DNA of 64,000 nt from Amaurobius ferox (taxonomy: Eukaryota > Arthropoda > Arachnida > Araneae > Amaurobiidae). Below, piece by piece: positions 33,201 to 44,570 of this stretch. How positions within the stretch are numbered: the first letter of the stretch is position 1; each line of letters starts with the position of its first letter. The notes beneath the pieces are model-generated. The model was not told the origin of the DNA. It saw only the letters and a program-made list of their open reading frames with translations, and made no database searches. The DNA is taken from contig OX578137.1 in NCBI GenBank assembly GCA_951213105.1, positions 62,335,736-62,399,735 of the forward strand, given 5' to 3'. Made by a program: the position numbers and the translations under genes.

Positions 33201-34679
33201 TCGCCCATGTGGCTGTATCGTTGAGCGAAGCACATTTGGTACCTCTGTGGATGCAAAGATCCTTGAAAAGCTGGATCTGCAGAGGTTCTATCCAATTTCA
33301 TTTTTTTGGACTGCATCTTTTATTTTATTTTTATTTTTTGTCATTTTAATATTTCGAGCCTCCTGATTTTGATAATCATTTGGTGTTTGATCTTGATTTG
33401 TATGTATCGCTCTTGATGAATGTTGACAAATTCATGTGTATTATTGATAATTTAAAATTAAGATAATTTTGCCTTATTTGGTAGCATCGTCGACCAGTTA
33501 GTTCTCACCAAATCTGTGTGCCGTCTGCGTAGTTCTTCACAAGTGCAAAATACATTTTCATCAGAAGTGGAGGAAGGATATGAGGCATGTGACTGCTATC
33601 TTAACTGTTTAGGCTTTAAAAATATGATTGGGAATGCAGTTTCAATGAGAACGTTTACATAGGGTTAAGTTTAGTTACCATATATAGTATGATCGAGAAA
33701 ACGAGGAAGTGTCTGCAGACTTGTTAATATTAGTGGCGTGGAATTTAATGTGGCGTGGAAACATTGCACCTGCTGCAGCAGGTGCAATGCTTCTGCCGGC
33801 GATTTCCATGGACGCCAATGTCTGCAAAGGGTGTCGAACTGTTTGGGATAGGGTATGTCAAATACCTGTCTTTTTGGGAGGTTCTTCGTTTGGGATGGAC
33901 GCTGTCCCACCCGTAAGCAAAAGGTTAAATGCATTTTTTTCGAAACCGAATTTTCAAAGGTTTTACATTTTTAAAATGCTCCATGCGTCTTAATTTTTGT
34001 TTGAGATGCATGAAATTTGGGAAGAAGACACCTTTCATACTTTTTAATGAAATTGGGTATGCATTTTATAATTGAACTTTATTAATGTAATTAAAAGTGA
34101 ATAATAACCCAATTAAATGATGAAAATTAAGTTTTAAATCAGAAAGATATTTTTAAAAAATTCACTTTCTAAGGGATTTAAAAATGAATACCCAAATTTG
34201 TTCATAATGTGTTTTTGAGTGATCATAATGTAAAATTAATCAAAAATGTGAACAAATGGCACGCTAGGAGCATTTTCAAATTTTCGTTAAAAAAATTAAA
34301 TTAAAAAAAAACAAAACAAAATTATAACAAAATTGAAAAAAATTGAATGGTATTTTATATAGTAATGTTAAAAAGAATATGTATACAAATTTTCATGTTT
34401 CTAAGTCAATAAATATATAAAAAAATTTTAACGTCCTCCGTCCCCTTAAGTCTCGTAAACATTGAGCTATAAATAATTCATGTTATGCATGACTGTGTCA
34501 AATTTTGTCCTATGCTGTCATGTTAATAAAAATATAAAATTTTGAATAAATTTGACGAGTTTTCGAATTTAACAAAAATTATGTCTAGTTCTAGATTTTT
34601 CGATAACAAAGCCAGATATGAAGTTTAGTGGAAATCCAATAATATTTGTAAGTAGCTATCGTGTACATATGAAATTGAT
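33198..34679. other. Unassigned DNA with one perfect palindrome
   Basis: No gene recognised. The region 33690-33920 is GC-richer than average and gives open frames of 87 and 94 codons on opposite strands, but neither resembles a family I know. 33762-33789 is a perfect palindrome. Confidence 0.45.
33762..33789. repeat. Perfect 28-bp palindrome
   Basis: CATTGCACCTGCTG followed at once by its exact reverse complement, with no loop. Confidence 0.97.
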
Positions 34680-34828
34680 CACAGACATCAGACAGATAGA
34701 CGAGCATCACTCCAAAAATAGTCAAAACGCGTTTAGGAGGTCTTAAAACGTATATTGGCATTAAACTCTCGAAATCAAAATTTTTCGTGAAAGCAATACT
34801 TTCTAAATTCTACGTATGAGAAAGTTAA
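34680..34828 (-). repeat. Family A fragment (left end, diverged)
   Basis: Inverted: GACAGATAGACGAGCATCAC, AAAACGCGTTTAGGAGGTCT, the TCGAAATCAAAATTTTTCG block and the ACTTTCTAAATTC...TATGAGAAAGT hairpin. Confidence 0.65.
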
Positions 34829-35421
34829 AAATAATAAAATGAAATTCTATCAAAAATCCTCTGAGCAGGCCAGCTAGTTATAGTATATTTCATCATTTTT
34901 AGTCAAATATAAAGTCAACTACTACAAAACTCTTTTATGCACAAAATCCTTTGTGCGTAAAATATTTTATACACAAAGCAAAAATAGTAAAACTTTTTGC
35001 GCAGCATTGTCTATGAAAATGCAAATATTTTATGCCAAGAACTTACCTAGAGTAATGCTCTAAGTATCTGATCAACACCAAGCAACTCGCATTCATTTTG
35101 GCTAAATGGTGTATCTTAAAAATAAGAGGACGAAATTTCAATTTTAAAAATTGGAAGATATATTGTAGTCCTTAGATATAATAGAGGATACGCATTTAAT
35201 TTATCAGGAGTTATTATTAAGTATTAATGTATCACCATTTATTTAAATTTTATATTTATGTTCACTCTGTTTGCCATTTTATTTTACAAGCAATTCTACC
35301 TATTCTATTCGTGACTTAAAAGAAGTTGTGCATCAATTATGATGTTCGTTATAACGAATATTCGCAAAGCGAATGTTACCTGTATCGTTGAAATCTATTA
35401 TTTCATAATTTCAATATTATT
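34829..35421. other. Unassigned DNA
   Basis: No feature recognised beyond a possible Helitron-like CTAG|T at about 34875 without a hairpin, which I do not call. Confidence 0.4.
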
Positions 35422-35826
35422 ACTTTTCCTACATACTTATTACGTTTACTTACGAAGGGGACGAAAATTCAAATTCGATTTTTCGATGGATGAGCATGTT
35501 TTAAGCCTGTCTGAACTCACATCGAACGTTTTTGAGGTGATAGCTACGTGTGTATCTATATTAGTGTGTGTGTATGTATGTAATTGTGTGCATATGTGTG
35601 TATGATAGTGTATATGTCTATGGCTCTGTGGGCGCGATATCTCACGAACGAATATAACGTTTCATACATATAAAGTCTCATAGGGTTTCATACAAAGTTG
35701 TTACAATCATTGAATACTGGAACTTTATTGATTCTTAAAGTATTCGAATTCCCTCCCTCCCCCTCTTCTCAATTTTAGAATGGCCTTTTGAAAAAGTTAT
35801 TAAAATATATTTTACACCATTATTGT

Positions 35827-36212
35827 ACAGGCCAACGGCCCTACCGTGCTGAAAACACCGGTTCTCGTTAGATCACTGAAGTCAAGCAGCATCGGGCGAG
35901 GTTAGTACTTGGGTGGGTGACCACCTGGGAACACTGCGTGCTGTTGGCACATTTCGGGCGCGGTACCGCGGTGATTTGCGCGCTGGATTTGCACGCTGCC
36001 ACAACTACTGCCGTGTTCATGCGGAGTACGATCACGTTAAACATGCGGGTCCGTAAGTCCTTCCGAGAGGTTGGTGGTAGGGGAAGGAGGGTACGGTCCC
36101 TGTGGATGCCTCCCCCACTGGCTCCCGGTTTGAATTGGGTGGCACTTCCCGGCCGTCCAAACGGTTACCTTACACCTTTCTGGTAGGTCGGACGGTCTGG
36201 GTCTCAACAACA
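35827..36212 (+). mobile_element. Chimeric 5S rRNA / SINE B retroposon
   Basis: A whole 5S rRNA sequence (35831-35948) is fused through ACATTTC to SINE B. The SINE tRNA head starts GGGCGCGGTACCGCGG, but its B-box segment is deleted. The rest of the SINE follows: GAGTACGATCACGTTAAACA, GGTTGGTGGTAGGGGAAGGA, GGTCGGACGGTCTGGGTCTC and (CAA)n. The TSD ACACCATTATTGT (35814-35826 and 36213-36225) encloses the fusion, so 5S and SINE were inserted together as one RNA-derived unit. Confidence 0.9.
35831..35948 (+). rRNA. 5S rRNA sequence (part of a chimeric SINE)
   Basis: 118 nt from GCCAACGGCCCTACCGTGCT to GTGCTGTTGGC, with the terminal helix GCCAACGGC/GCTGTTGGC, GATCACTGAAGTCAAGCAGC, and the internal promoter stretch GGTTAGTACTTGGGTGGGTG ACCACCTGGGAA. 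It looks nearly intact as 5S. It has no T-run terminator at its end, because it runs straight into the SINE body. It is therefore unlikely to make ordinary 5S rRNA, but its type 1 pol III promoter could drive the chimera. Confidence 0.92.
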
Positions 36213-36276
36213 ACACCATTATTGTGCTGTAAGCATTATGTTGGGAAAGTCATGTGCTGTCTACATCAGATTCTTT

Positions 36277-38315
36277 AGGTCATCTATAACAGTCTTTCAA
36301 TGATTGTAGTAGACATACATTATAAAGGGAAATAAAAAAAAATACGTTTATAAGATAGTTAAAAAACTTTTGTTTTTCTTCCCAGCATTAAAATATGCAA
36401 TCATGATTAGAGAAAATTATTCTTTATATGTAGTTTAGTTGCTATATGTTTAAAGACATTTTCTCCAAAACGTTTTGCCGGCAACATTTTCCTTACATTG
36501 CTTTTACCATTCTACAGTTTTTGAACTCGAAGAACTATTATATTACTCTTTCAAAAATGAAAGGTATACTTGAGCACAAGACAGTAAAAAAAAAAGGAAA
36601 ATTGTCCAGAATTTAAAAGTTTTATGTTGGTGTTACTGAATACTAAAGCAGTATTTAAAATATCTTAGAATAGGGGAAAACAGTTAAAAATGTATGAAAG
36701 TTTCACGTTTAATAATAATACATAAAGGTTCCCTACAATTACTTATACGAAATTTGTAAATGGAGAATTTTCAAATTTATTTTACTGTAAAACTAGTAAA
36801 AATACCACTTCTACTAAAAGAAATACCTTATTTTTTTACCATTCCCTTTATTTTTGCATTTCTCAGTTTACCCAGTATGTAAATTTAAGGTTATTGTGAT
36901 ATCTTTTATATTTAATTATAGTACTTGCATGTGTAAGCAGCAATTTTGGAACATAGGAAACTACACAACGGCTCTGCTGGATTCCTCTCCCATTTAACGA
37001 AATTGCACAAAACGATTAAAATCATTGTTGCTGTTGCATATATTGTTCACAATTTGCAAACTATGTATTGCGACCGATACAATTTTCCAGACTTTAACGT
37101 TTATTTCTAAAATGATAATTTAAAGTTTCGTTTTTAAAGATATGTGGTTGAAATCCAAAATATGTGGCAAAATATTTTTTTGTGTGTTTACCAATAATAA
37201 ATATAAAATTTAACATTTAATAAAAAATCTTACTTTTGTGCATGAGGTATTTATCCTGACCATGACTAATTTCATTATTTTTACTTGCTCTACGTATATA
37301 ACGACATGGGAATAAGTACGCACGCATTTTATTCTTGGGCACTCAAGAGGGGCCGATCTCATTAACTGCCAAGGTAAATTGCATATTTACGGTCTTTGGT
37401 TAACTGTGACTGTCACCTTATTCTACCGACGCCATTAAATTTCCTTGGACGCCATTGGATCCTGTGAGCACGCTTTAAAATCTTTTCACAAGTTGTTTAC
37501 GCCTGGATATTGTCACTTCAAAATTTACAATTTTTAACTGTAATAATGGGGAAACTTTTTGCGTTTTGGCAATTCCTCTCGTTCTCTGGACCGTAACAAG
37601 ACGAATGACGAAATTCAGTTCCCATTACGTCAAGCTGGCAACTTTTTGATTGGTTACTGGGTTGAGTGCTCAACATTAAAAGAATCTTGCAAGGGTGTAT
37701 GTCTCAATGACAGAGCTAGCTATATTTAAGGAAAAACAAATACTTGTACTTTCTAAAAGCAGAAATATGATAAAAAATGTACATATTTCATTCTCATAGG
37801 TTGAAGTTATAATCATTGTGATATTTAAGGACTTAATATATAATACTTTTATTATTATTTTCACACAAAATATTAATTCATTATCCAGAACAACAAGTTA
37901 TGAAATACGGGAAAAAAGAATACTTGTTTGCTAAAAATCAAAGTTAATGGTAAAAAGGATGTGCAAAGATTAAGGGTTTACACTATTGAAGCACAAACAA
38001 AAGGGTTTTTAAATGAAGTTTTAAATAAATTCAACTAGCGCCTTTCTCTGTTTTGATTTCTCTACAAATCAATGGGAATTTGAGATTTATCAATTCATTT
38101 CTCCAATTTGGTCAATTTGTTTGAGATATAAATAACTTACAGATTTGCAGACAGATAAATATTATTGATATTTATTACTATTTGTATTTAGGGGTGCTGA
38201 AAATGTGCTGATCCACCAAAATGCGGATTTTTACTTTCCTTTTATAATGACTATGTATTGTGAAGAAATTAAAAATTCATTACCCTCTATTTAGTAGTTT
38301 TATCAAATCTTAGAC
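36277..38315. other. Unassigned DNA, possibly unique sequence
   Basis: No repeat family member recognised across 2 kb, which is unusual here. 37440-37680 is less AT-rich and includes 'tgacgaaattcagttcccattacgtca' style TGACG/TACGTCA words and an ATTGG (CCAAT) word. I cannot support a gene. Confidence 0.45.
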
Positions 38316-38328
38316 TTGCATAGTGTTT

Positions 38329-38567
38329 CTTCTTCTTCAAACCTGACCGTCAGACCTACCCGAAGGTGTAAGGTATGTGTTTGGCCAGCCGGGATAGTGT
38401 TACGCAATTTAGACCGGAACCCTGTGGGGTCGGCATCTACAGGGACTGTACCTTTCTTTCCCTACCACAAACCCCTCGGAAGGATTTACGGACCCACATA
38501 TTTAACGTGCCTGTACTCCGTGTGATCACGGGGACAGTTAGAACAGAAGCGGAAATCGAACTTGGGT
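38329..38567 (-). mobile_element. tRNA-derived SINE B, copy 3 (5'-truncated)
   Basis: On the minus strand the B-box AAGTTCGATTTCC is followed by the SINE B body and a tail ending in (GAA)n instead of (CAA)n. The A-box is missing. The TSD TTGC(A/G)TAGTGTTT lies at 38316-38328 and 38568-38580 (12/13). Confidence 0.88.
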
Positions 38568-38608
38568 TTGCGTAGTGTTTGAAATAATGTCTGATATATA
38601 TTTTAATT

Positions 38609-38841
38609 GCCGACGTGGTGGTCGAATGGTCAAACGCAAGCGTTGCCTCGTACTCGTTCGATCGCCGGGTTGTGGGTTCGAGTCCCACTTCAGGCATGAA
38701 TGTTTGTGTTGTTGGGAGCAATGTGTTCCCACCCCCACTGGTGCGCTGGGGCAACGTCATATGACGGCTAAGAGGTTCACGGTTCTGGCCGATGTATAGG
38801 CGAAGATGAAAGAGTCAGTGCCTGGCCATTGGAAAAAAAAA
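38609..38841 (+). mobile_element. tRNA-Ser-type SINE, copy 2
   Basis: Head GCCGACGTGGTGGTCGAATG...GGTTGTGGGTTCGAGTCCCAC, with a long variable arm as in tRNA-Ser/Leu. The body has TTTGTGTTGTTGGGAGCAAT, 'ggttcacggttctggccgat', 'gtgcctggccatt' and a poly(A) tail. No clear TSD; T-rich sequence on both sides hides it. Confidence 0.9.
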
Positions 38842-39934
38842 AAATTTTTTTAATTTTTTCTTATCAAGCCTATTCCAATTTTTTTTTTTTTTAAAGAAAA
38901 TTTGGGGGAAAGGTGTTGTCAATCCGAACGCAATAAATATTAAACTAGGGCATGAAACGAAAAGAATAAGAATACCAAAAGTTCTCTGTAAATATTGCAA
39001 AAAGTAACTGAACATACAAGGTCCGAAATGAAGTAATATCTAACACCATTGAAATGAAACAACATTCGCTGTCTTGTATATTTAAAGTTATTTTTTATAT
39101 TCTTCTACTGTTCGTATCACCTTCTGATTTTATTGCTAAATAGCTATTCTCTCTCTTTTCACTAGAGAACTATGATTTAGGCCAGATAGTTACGGGTGAA
39201 TATTTACACAATTCTAAACGTGGTCGGAACAATATGTTTATCGGGACATATTCAGAGCGTTAAAGTTACAGTGTTGATTATTGCAACGGGGAAATTTTTT
39301 TCTCTCGCTATCATCTCAAACATGTAAAACTCTTATAAATTGAAAAACATACATCAAACATGGTTTTGCCTTTATGTGTTTCAAACTTGTATTATAAAAA
39401 TAAATTTATAATTTAAGAAAAAATCTCGATTTGTTTTCTTAAGGTTTTCTTGATTTTTGAAGACAATAAAATAATATAAGAATAGAATAAAATGATTTTC
39501 CATTTATAAGAAATGTATTAAAAAGAAAAAAAATGTATAAAAAGTACTGGTATTAAATAATAATTCGGTTATAATTAAAGAAAAAACTAGTTAAATAATT
39601 TATTATTTGTTTCTCTAAACGAGAAAAATCATCTAATTTTTTTCATGGTAATAAAATTATGAACGTAACGGAATACTTTTAACAAATAATGAGGACATGA
39701 AATTAGCAAAAAATTACATGCAAAAACTCTTTGCCCTTCTGGTTTTTACAAAAGAGTTAGTTCTCAAATATTGTACATGTTTCGGATATATGCAAATGTT
39801 TCGGATTTTAAAATATTCAGAAATTTTTTCCCATATCATTTTATTAAGTAACTTCAATGCTTTAAAAGTCTATTTCCGTTGATAAGCAGACACAATCATA
39901 GAATTAATATTTTTGACGTGAATGCCGTATATGG
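38842..39934. other. AT-rich DNA; part of a diverged duplication
   Basis: 39330-39900 shares short stretches in the same order with 43130-43570 ('taacttcaatgcttta', 'cacaatcat(a/g)gaatt', 'atatttttg'). No gene. Confidence 0.4.
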
Positions 39935-40461
39935 TCAGGAAATTTCTTTGAGAAATCGTCTTGTTCAGTTGAAGAAGCTTGAAAATGTTTTGTTTTTAAA
40001 ATTTGTAATGCCTGTATCTCGTAAACTAAAAGTGCTAGTTATGAACAGTAGAAAAATAATTTATAGTACTTTGAAAGCCCTTCAGTGATGTATAATTGGA
40101 TTTCGGATTGAATTCTTAGTTTACAAATTATAGATGTTGTAATTGTATATAAAGCTTTTATAATCTAGGAAATCGTCTTGTTCATTTGAAGAGGATTAAA
40201 CATTTTCCGTTTTTAAAATTTGTAATGCCTGTATCTCGTAAACTAAAAGTGCTAGTTATGAACAGTAGAAAAATAATTTATAGTCTTTGAAAATCCTTCA
40301 GTGATGCATAATTGGATTTCAGATTGAATTTTTAGTTTACAAATTATAGTAGTTGTAATTGTGTACAAAGCTTTTATAATCTTTGGGAAATCGTGTTGTT
40401 CATTTAACGAGGATTAAAAATTTTTCGTCCAATAATGATGTATAATTGGATTTCGAATCGA
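39935..40461 (+). repeat. ~217-bp tandem repeat, 2.5 units
   Basis: 'gaaatcgtcttgttca' begins units at about 39952 and 40170, and a shortened third at about 40386. Each has AAATTTGTAATGCCTGTATC, TCGTAAACTAAAAGTGCTAG, TATGAACAGTAGAAAAATAA and 'gatg(t/c)ataattggatttc'. Confidence 0.9.
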
Positions 40462-40965
40462 ATTCTTACTTTACGAATTATAGTGGTTGTAATTTTTATG
40501 TTTTAATAATTTTCACTATTTTGAAAAAGCAATTCTAATTTCGATATTTTAATATTTTAAACTATTCGTTCATAACTTAAAGATTAAGTTGCTTCATTTA
40601 TGTACTATCTTACTTTACCACAATCCCATATTACATGTTGCAAACGATACAAATGAGACTGCAAGCAGCGAACAAACTTATTAAACTTTATTGGAGTTTT
40701 ATTTTACACGACGTAATTCACTCCCGATTTTTTGCTCGTATATTAATGTCAGATAAAAATACGATGTTCTTATTTGCAGAACACCGAATTCGTGCTTACT
40801 CGGAATTGAAATAATTGCAATAGAAACATTTATTTTTACAACAAACAGCGCCTGCATTTTTACAGAGCCTACAGAACTTTTTCAGGCGGGTGAGTTTGGG
40901 GGATCAAATTCAAGGATGAAAAGTATCACCCACTCGCTTGATATCTACCTTTGGGACGAACGTCC
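40462..40965 (+). repeat. Tandem duplication, unit 1 (504 bp)
   Basis: Starts ATTCTTACTTTACGAATTAT and ends TTTGGGACGAACGTCC. Near-identical to 40966-41493. Unit 1 lacks a 25-bp stretch present in unit 2 (near 41228-41252). Confidence 0.95.
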
Positions 40966-41493
40966 ATTCTTACTTTACGAATTATAGTGGTTGTAATTTT
41001 TATATTTTAATAATTTGCACTATTTTGAAAAGCAATTCTAATTTCGATATTTTAATATTTTCAACTATTCGCTCATAACTTAAAGATTAAGTTGCTTCAT
41101 TTATGTACTATCTTACTTTGCCACAATCCCATATTACGTGTCGCAAACGATACAAATGAGACTGCAAGCAGCGAACAAACTTATTAAACTTTATTGGAGT
41201 TTTATTTTACACGACGTAATTCACTCAAAACCATCTCAACTTAAGGCACCGCCGATTTTTTGCTCGTATATTAATGTCAGATAAAAATACGATGTTCTTA
41301 TTTGCAGAACACCGAATTCGTGCTTACTTGGAATTGAAATAATTGCAATAGAAACATTTATTTTTACAACAAACAGCGCCTGTATTTTTACAGAGCCTAC
41401 AGAACTTTTTCAGGCGGGTGAGTTTGGGGGATCAAATTCAAGGATGAAAAGTATCACCCACTCGCTTGATATCTACCTTTGGGACGAACGTCC
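40966..41493 (+). repeat. Tandem duplication, unit 2 (528 bp)
   Basis: Directly abuts unit 1. The high identity implies a recent duplication. No coding sequence in either unit. A C run follows at about 41513-41523. Confidence 0.95.
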
Positions 41494-41579
41494 AGGGGAA
41501 GGCAAGTGAAAGTCCCCCCCCCCTTGTTTTCCCCTATGGGCGCCCATGACAACAGAAATACTCAAACGACTTCTGAAGT

Positions 41580-41639
41580 ATTGAAGACCCAGACCGTCCG
41601 ACTCATCCTGAGGACTTGAGCAACTAATTGGACGGCCGG
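41580..41639 (-). mobile_element. 60-bp micro-insertion of retroposon tail
   Basis: On the minus strand: CCGGCCGTCCAATTAGTTGC, CTCAGGATGAGTCGGACGGT, CTGGGTCTTC. GACTTCTGAAGT occurs on each side (41568-41579 and 41640-41651). Confidence 0.72.
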
Positions 41640-41651
41640 GACTTCTGAAGT

Positions 41652-41718
41652 GTGAAAGCCCCAGGCCGTCCGGCTCGTCCAGAGGACTTGGAGCAACAAA
41701 ATGGACGACCGGGAAGGG
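41652..41718 (-). mobile_element. 67-bp micro-insertion of retroposon tail
   Basis: Related to the preceding insert (GGACGAGCCGGACGGCCTGG). It is followed by a third copy of GACTTCTGAAGT (41719-41730). The series may be one insertion that was then tandemly duplicated and diverged. Confidence 0.65.
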
Positions 41719-42224
41719 GACTTCTGAAGTGTGAAAATTTTCATTTATTCAAATGAATTTTTGTATCTCAAAGGCTGAATATGAATTGTAACCTTTTAAA
41801 AAGGACTCTAACATCAGGATTACATTAGTTTACTTTTTGCAACCAAGAACACTGCATCTTCTGTTGATGAACGACATATTTCCATTCAAATATATTCATA
41901 TAAATGTAAACAGTGTTGCAATAGTTATGTTTCTAAGTTAACCGTTTTCTTTTAATTCGCAACGAAAAGCATAAAATACTAGCAATATATTAGATGAATT
42001 GATGATAAAAGATTTTATTATGGAATATAGGATTGTAACGTACGTCTATTTCCGGAAAATGAAATTGTTAGCATATAACGGAATTTCAAAGGCACCCTTA
42101 TTGCAGATGCAGGCATCCATGTACCTGTTTCATGCTTATTATGGACTCATCAGCATGGAATAGCAGATATCTGCCACGGTAGCAAGAAACAACTAGCTAT
42201 AAGTCACAAATTTTGGGAACTTCT

Positions 42225-42715
42225 ATGAGAACTGACAATTTCAGTCCTTTCACGTAGCCGACATAAAATGTGATTTGGATCAAATTTCCCGGCTACGTGG
42301 AAGAATTGAAATTGTTAGTTCGCAGAAATTACTAATTTCTTCTTCTTCTTCTTGAGACCCAGACCATCCGACCTACCAGAAAGGTGTGAAATTGCTAATT
42401 TGATGCCGGCTACGGGGAAGAACTGAAATTGCCAATTCGTAAAATTTGAGTAATTTGATGTCGATTACGGGGAAGGACTGAAATTGTCAGTTCACAAAAA
42501 TTGCGTAATTTGATGCCGGCTACGGGGAAAGGCTGAAATTGTCTGTTCGAAAAAATCGCATAATTTGATGCCGGTTACGTGGAAGGACGGAAATTGCCAG
42601 TTCGTAAAAATTGAGTAATTTGATGCCGACTACGGGGAAGGACTGAAATTGTCAGTTCGCAAAAATTGCGTAATGTGATGTCGGCTACGGGTAAAGACTG
42701 AAATTGTCAGTTACC
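42225..42715 (+). repeat. 55-bp tandem array
   Basis: The anchor 'ctgaaatt' falls at 42423, 42478, 42533, 42588 (as cggaaatt), 42643 and 42698, exactly 55 apart. Each unit has 'gtcagttcgcaaaaattgcg', 'taatttgatgccggctacgg' and 'ggaagga'. A degraded, partly inverted relative lies at 42225-42300 ('ttcagtcctttcacgtagccg'). Confidence 0.95.
42339..42387 (-). mobile_element. 49-bp micro-insertion of SINE B tail
   Basis: On the minus strand: ACACCTTTCTGGTAGGTCGG, ATGGTCTGGGTCTC, then (AAG)n. The TSD GAAATT(A/G)CTAATTT lies at 42325-42338 and 42388-42401 (13/14). It sits inside the first unit of the 55-bp array. Confidence 0.8.
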
Positions 42716-44570
42716 AAAGTGAAAGTTCACAAAAATTGTGGCTTGTAGAAAGTTTCTTTTGCTACCATTGTATGGGCGCAAACCAGTTCATGGACGTTGC
42801 TATCTGCAATGAAAGGGTCTTTCAAAAATTTGAAAATATCCTTTACAGACTGGTTTTATGAATAAGATATAACTGAATCACGAAATTGAAGATTTTATAA
42901 TGCATAAATATTGAATTCAAATTTAAAAGTTGGAATTTACATATCAGAAACAAGATTGTTCATAATATTTCTCAGCCCTTTTATTCATACTACTTGAGAA
43001 ATATGTAGGCCATTCTAAATTAGTTTGGGTTTAAGTTATTTATCCTAAAATATAACATAGAATACCGAATTTCGTTGTTAAATTTTAGACTGCATCGAAT
43101 TATTTTTTTTAATTTTATAACATCTATTGAAAGAATGTTAGTTACTGTTTAATAAATTGTGAATAGAAAATTTAAAAGAATAGAATCAAATAGTTTTCAA
43201 ATTATAAAAAATCGTTAAAACAATGAATTTCTGAATTTAAAATGTACTATTATTAAAAAAATAATTGATTAATATTTAAAAAACTAATTAATTAATTTAA
43301 AATTTGCTATCTTTGGAATAAAATTAATTGAACTCCTTTTATGATAAAATTGCAAACGCAAATAAATGTTTATGACCAAAAATTACTCACGTGAAATCAA
43401 CGAGACATATATAAAAACTCTTCAAACGAAATCGCTTCAGATGAAAAAATGTATTTATCTTTATATTGCTAAGATTTTTTTTAACTATAGCATTTTATTA
43501 ATTAACTTCAATGCTTTAAACTTTATTTGACACAATCATGGAATTTATATTTTTGTTCACGAACGAATTTCAAATAAAAGTTACATTTACTTTGCAGAAC
43601 ATCTAATTTTTGTTTACTCGAAATTAAAATAATTAAAATGATGAACTTTTATTTTTACAACAGAAATGTTTAAAGCTACTTCTAAAACATAAAAGGTTCC
43701 ATTCATCAAATTAATTGTGATTTATTTTTGGCATCGTGAAAGCTAAAAGTGAGTTGTAACCATTTTAAAGGCAAAATATTAAGCCAGAGTTAAATTTGTT
43801 CACTGTTTTCAATCGAGAATACAGATTTTATATATCCGTCTGTGTTGCAGCAGATATATATTTTTCTCAAGTGAGCAAAACTTTCTATAAATTTCCAGTA
43901 AAAAGCATGAAAAATAAATGAAATATTTAATGAATAAATTTAGCAGATGAAAAATGATTTAACAACAGAAAATGGGGGTTGTAGTTTAATCCGATTTCCA
44001 GAAAGTAAAGCAGGAAGTATATAACTGTATCGCGAAATCGGAAATTTTATGATGCAAAAATACTGCTCAAGTCCAGTTATAAAGTTTAATATTTTATGAA
44101 ATATACATCTTAGCAGCAAAGTTCATAATTTTTTTCTTATTCACTCAAATCATACAACTCACAGAAATATATGGATCATTAAAAATAATTCACACTCACA
44201 GAATCCGCTTATAGAGAGAGTCTCTATATCTAGGATAGCGCTACAATTGCAAATAATAACATCCTGAATTGATTTAAACTTTTTATGCACTCGCCAGCAT
44301 GAAATATCCAATACCTTCAATAGTAAGAAATCTTGTTAGATTCCAAAATTTTGCACACAACTATAGATAGCCCTACTATCAGCCAGCTTCAAATTTCTCA
44401 TTTTTTTCCTTGTTAGCATTGTAGGTAGTGGCTGTTCCAACGAGGAAGAACATATGAAGCTCGAAAAATCGGTCCATGGATGCTGCTATCTGCAATGAAA
44501 GAATGATCCATTATGAATAAGTTTATGGCGTTTCTAGAGATTAAAAGATACTAGTTGAGAAAGCTTCGAA
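42716..44570 (+). repeat. Diverged segmental duplication of 39.3-42.8 kb
   Basis: Collinear stretches link this region to the preceding one: 'gcagaacatctaatttttgtttactc' with 'gcagaacaccgaattcgtgcttactc', 'caaaattttg...' with 'cacaaattttgg', and GACGTTGCTATCTGCAATGA with GGATGCTGCTATCTGCAATG. Within it, about 42850-43030 and 44010-44190 also resemble each other. Divergence is high and boundaries are approximate. No gene. Confidence 0.5.

Larger units (their letters stand above)
35422..36276 (+). repeat. Family A repeat, diverged, split by 5S-SINE chimera
   Basis: Left hairpin ACTTTTCCTACATACTTATT, then GACGAAAATTCAAATTCGAT, TTTTTGAGGTGATAG, (TG)-rich, GCGATATCTCACGAACGAAT. The right end GGGAAAGTCATGTGCTGTCT / CATCAGATTCTTTA resumes after the insert at 35827-36212. 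Confidence 0.82.

Noticed and set aside
34860..34880. Helitron 3' end at GGCCAGCTAG|T
   Set aside because: No hairpin precedes it and nothing matching a Helitron body lies upstream.
35831..35948. Functional 5S rRNA gene
   Set aside because: It lies inside a TSD-flanked retroposon, has no terminator of its own and runs into SINE sequence.
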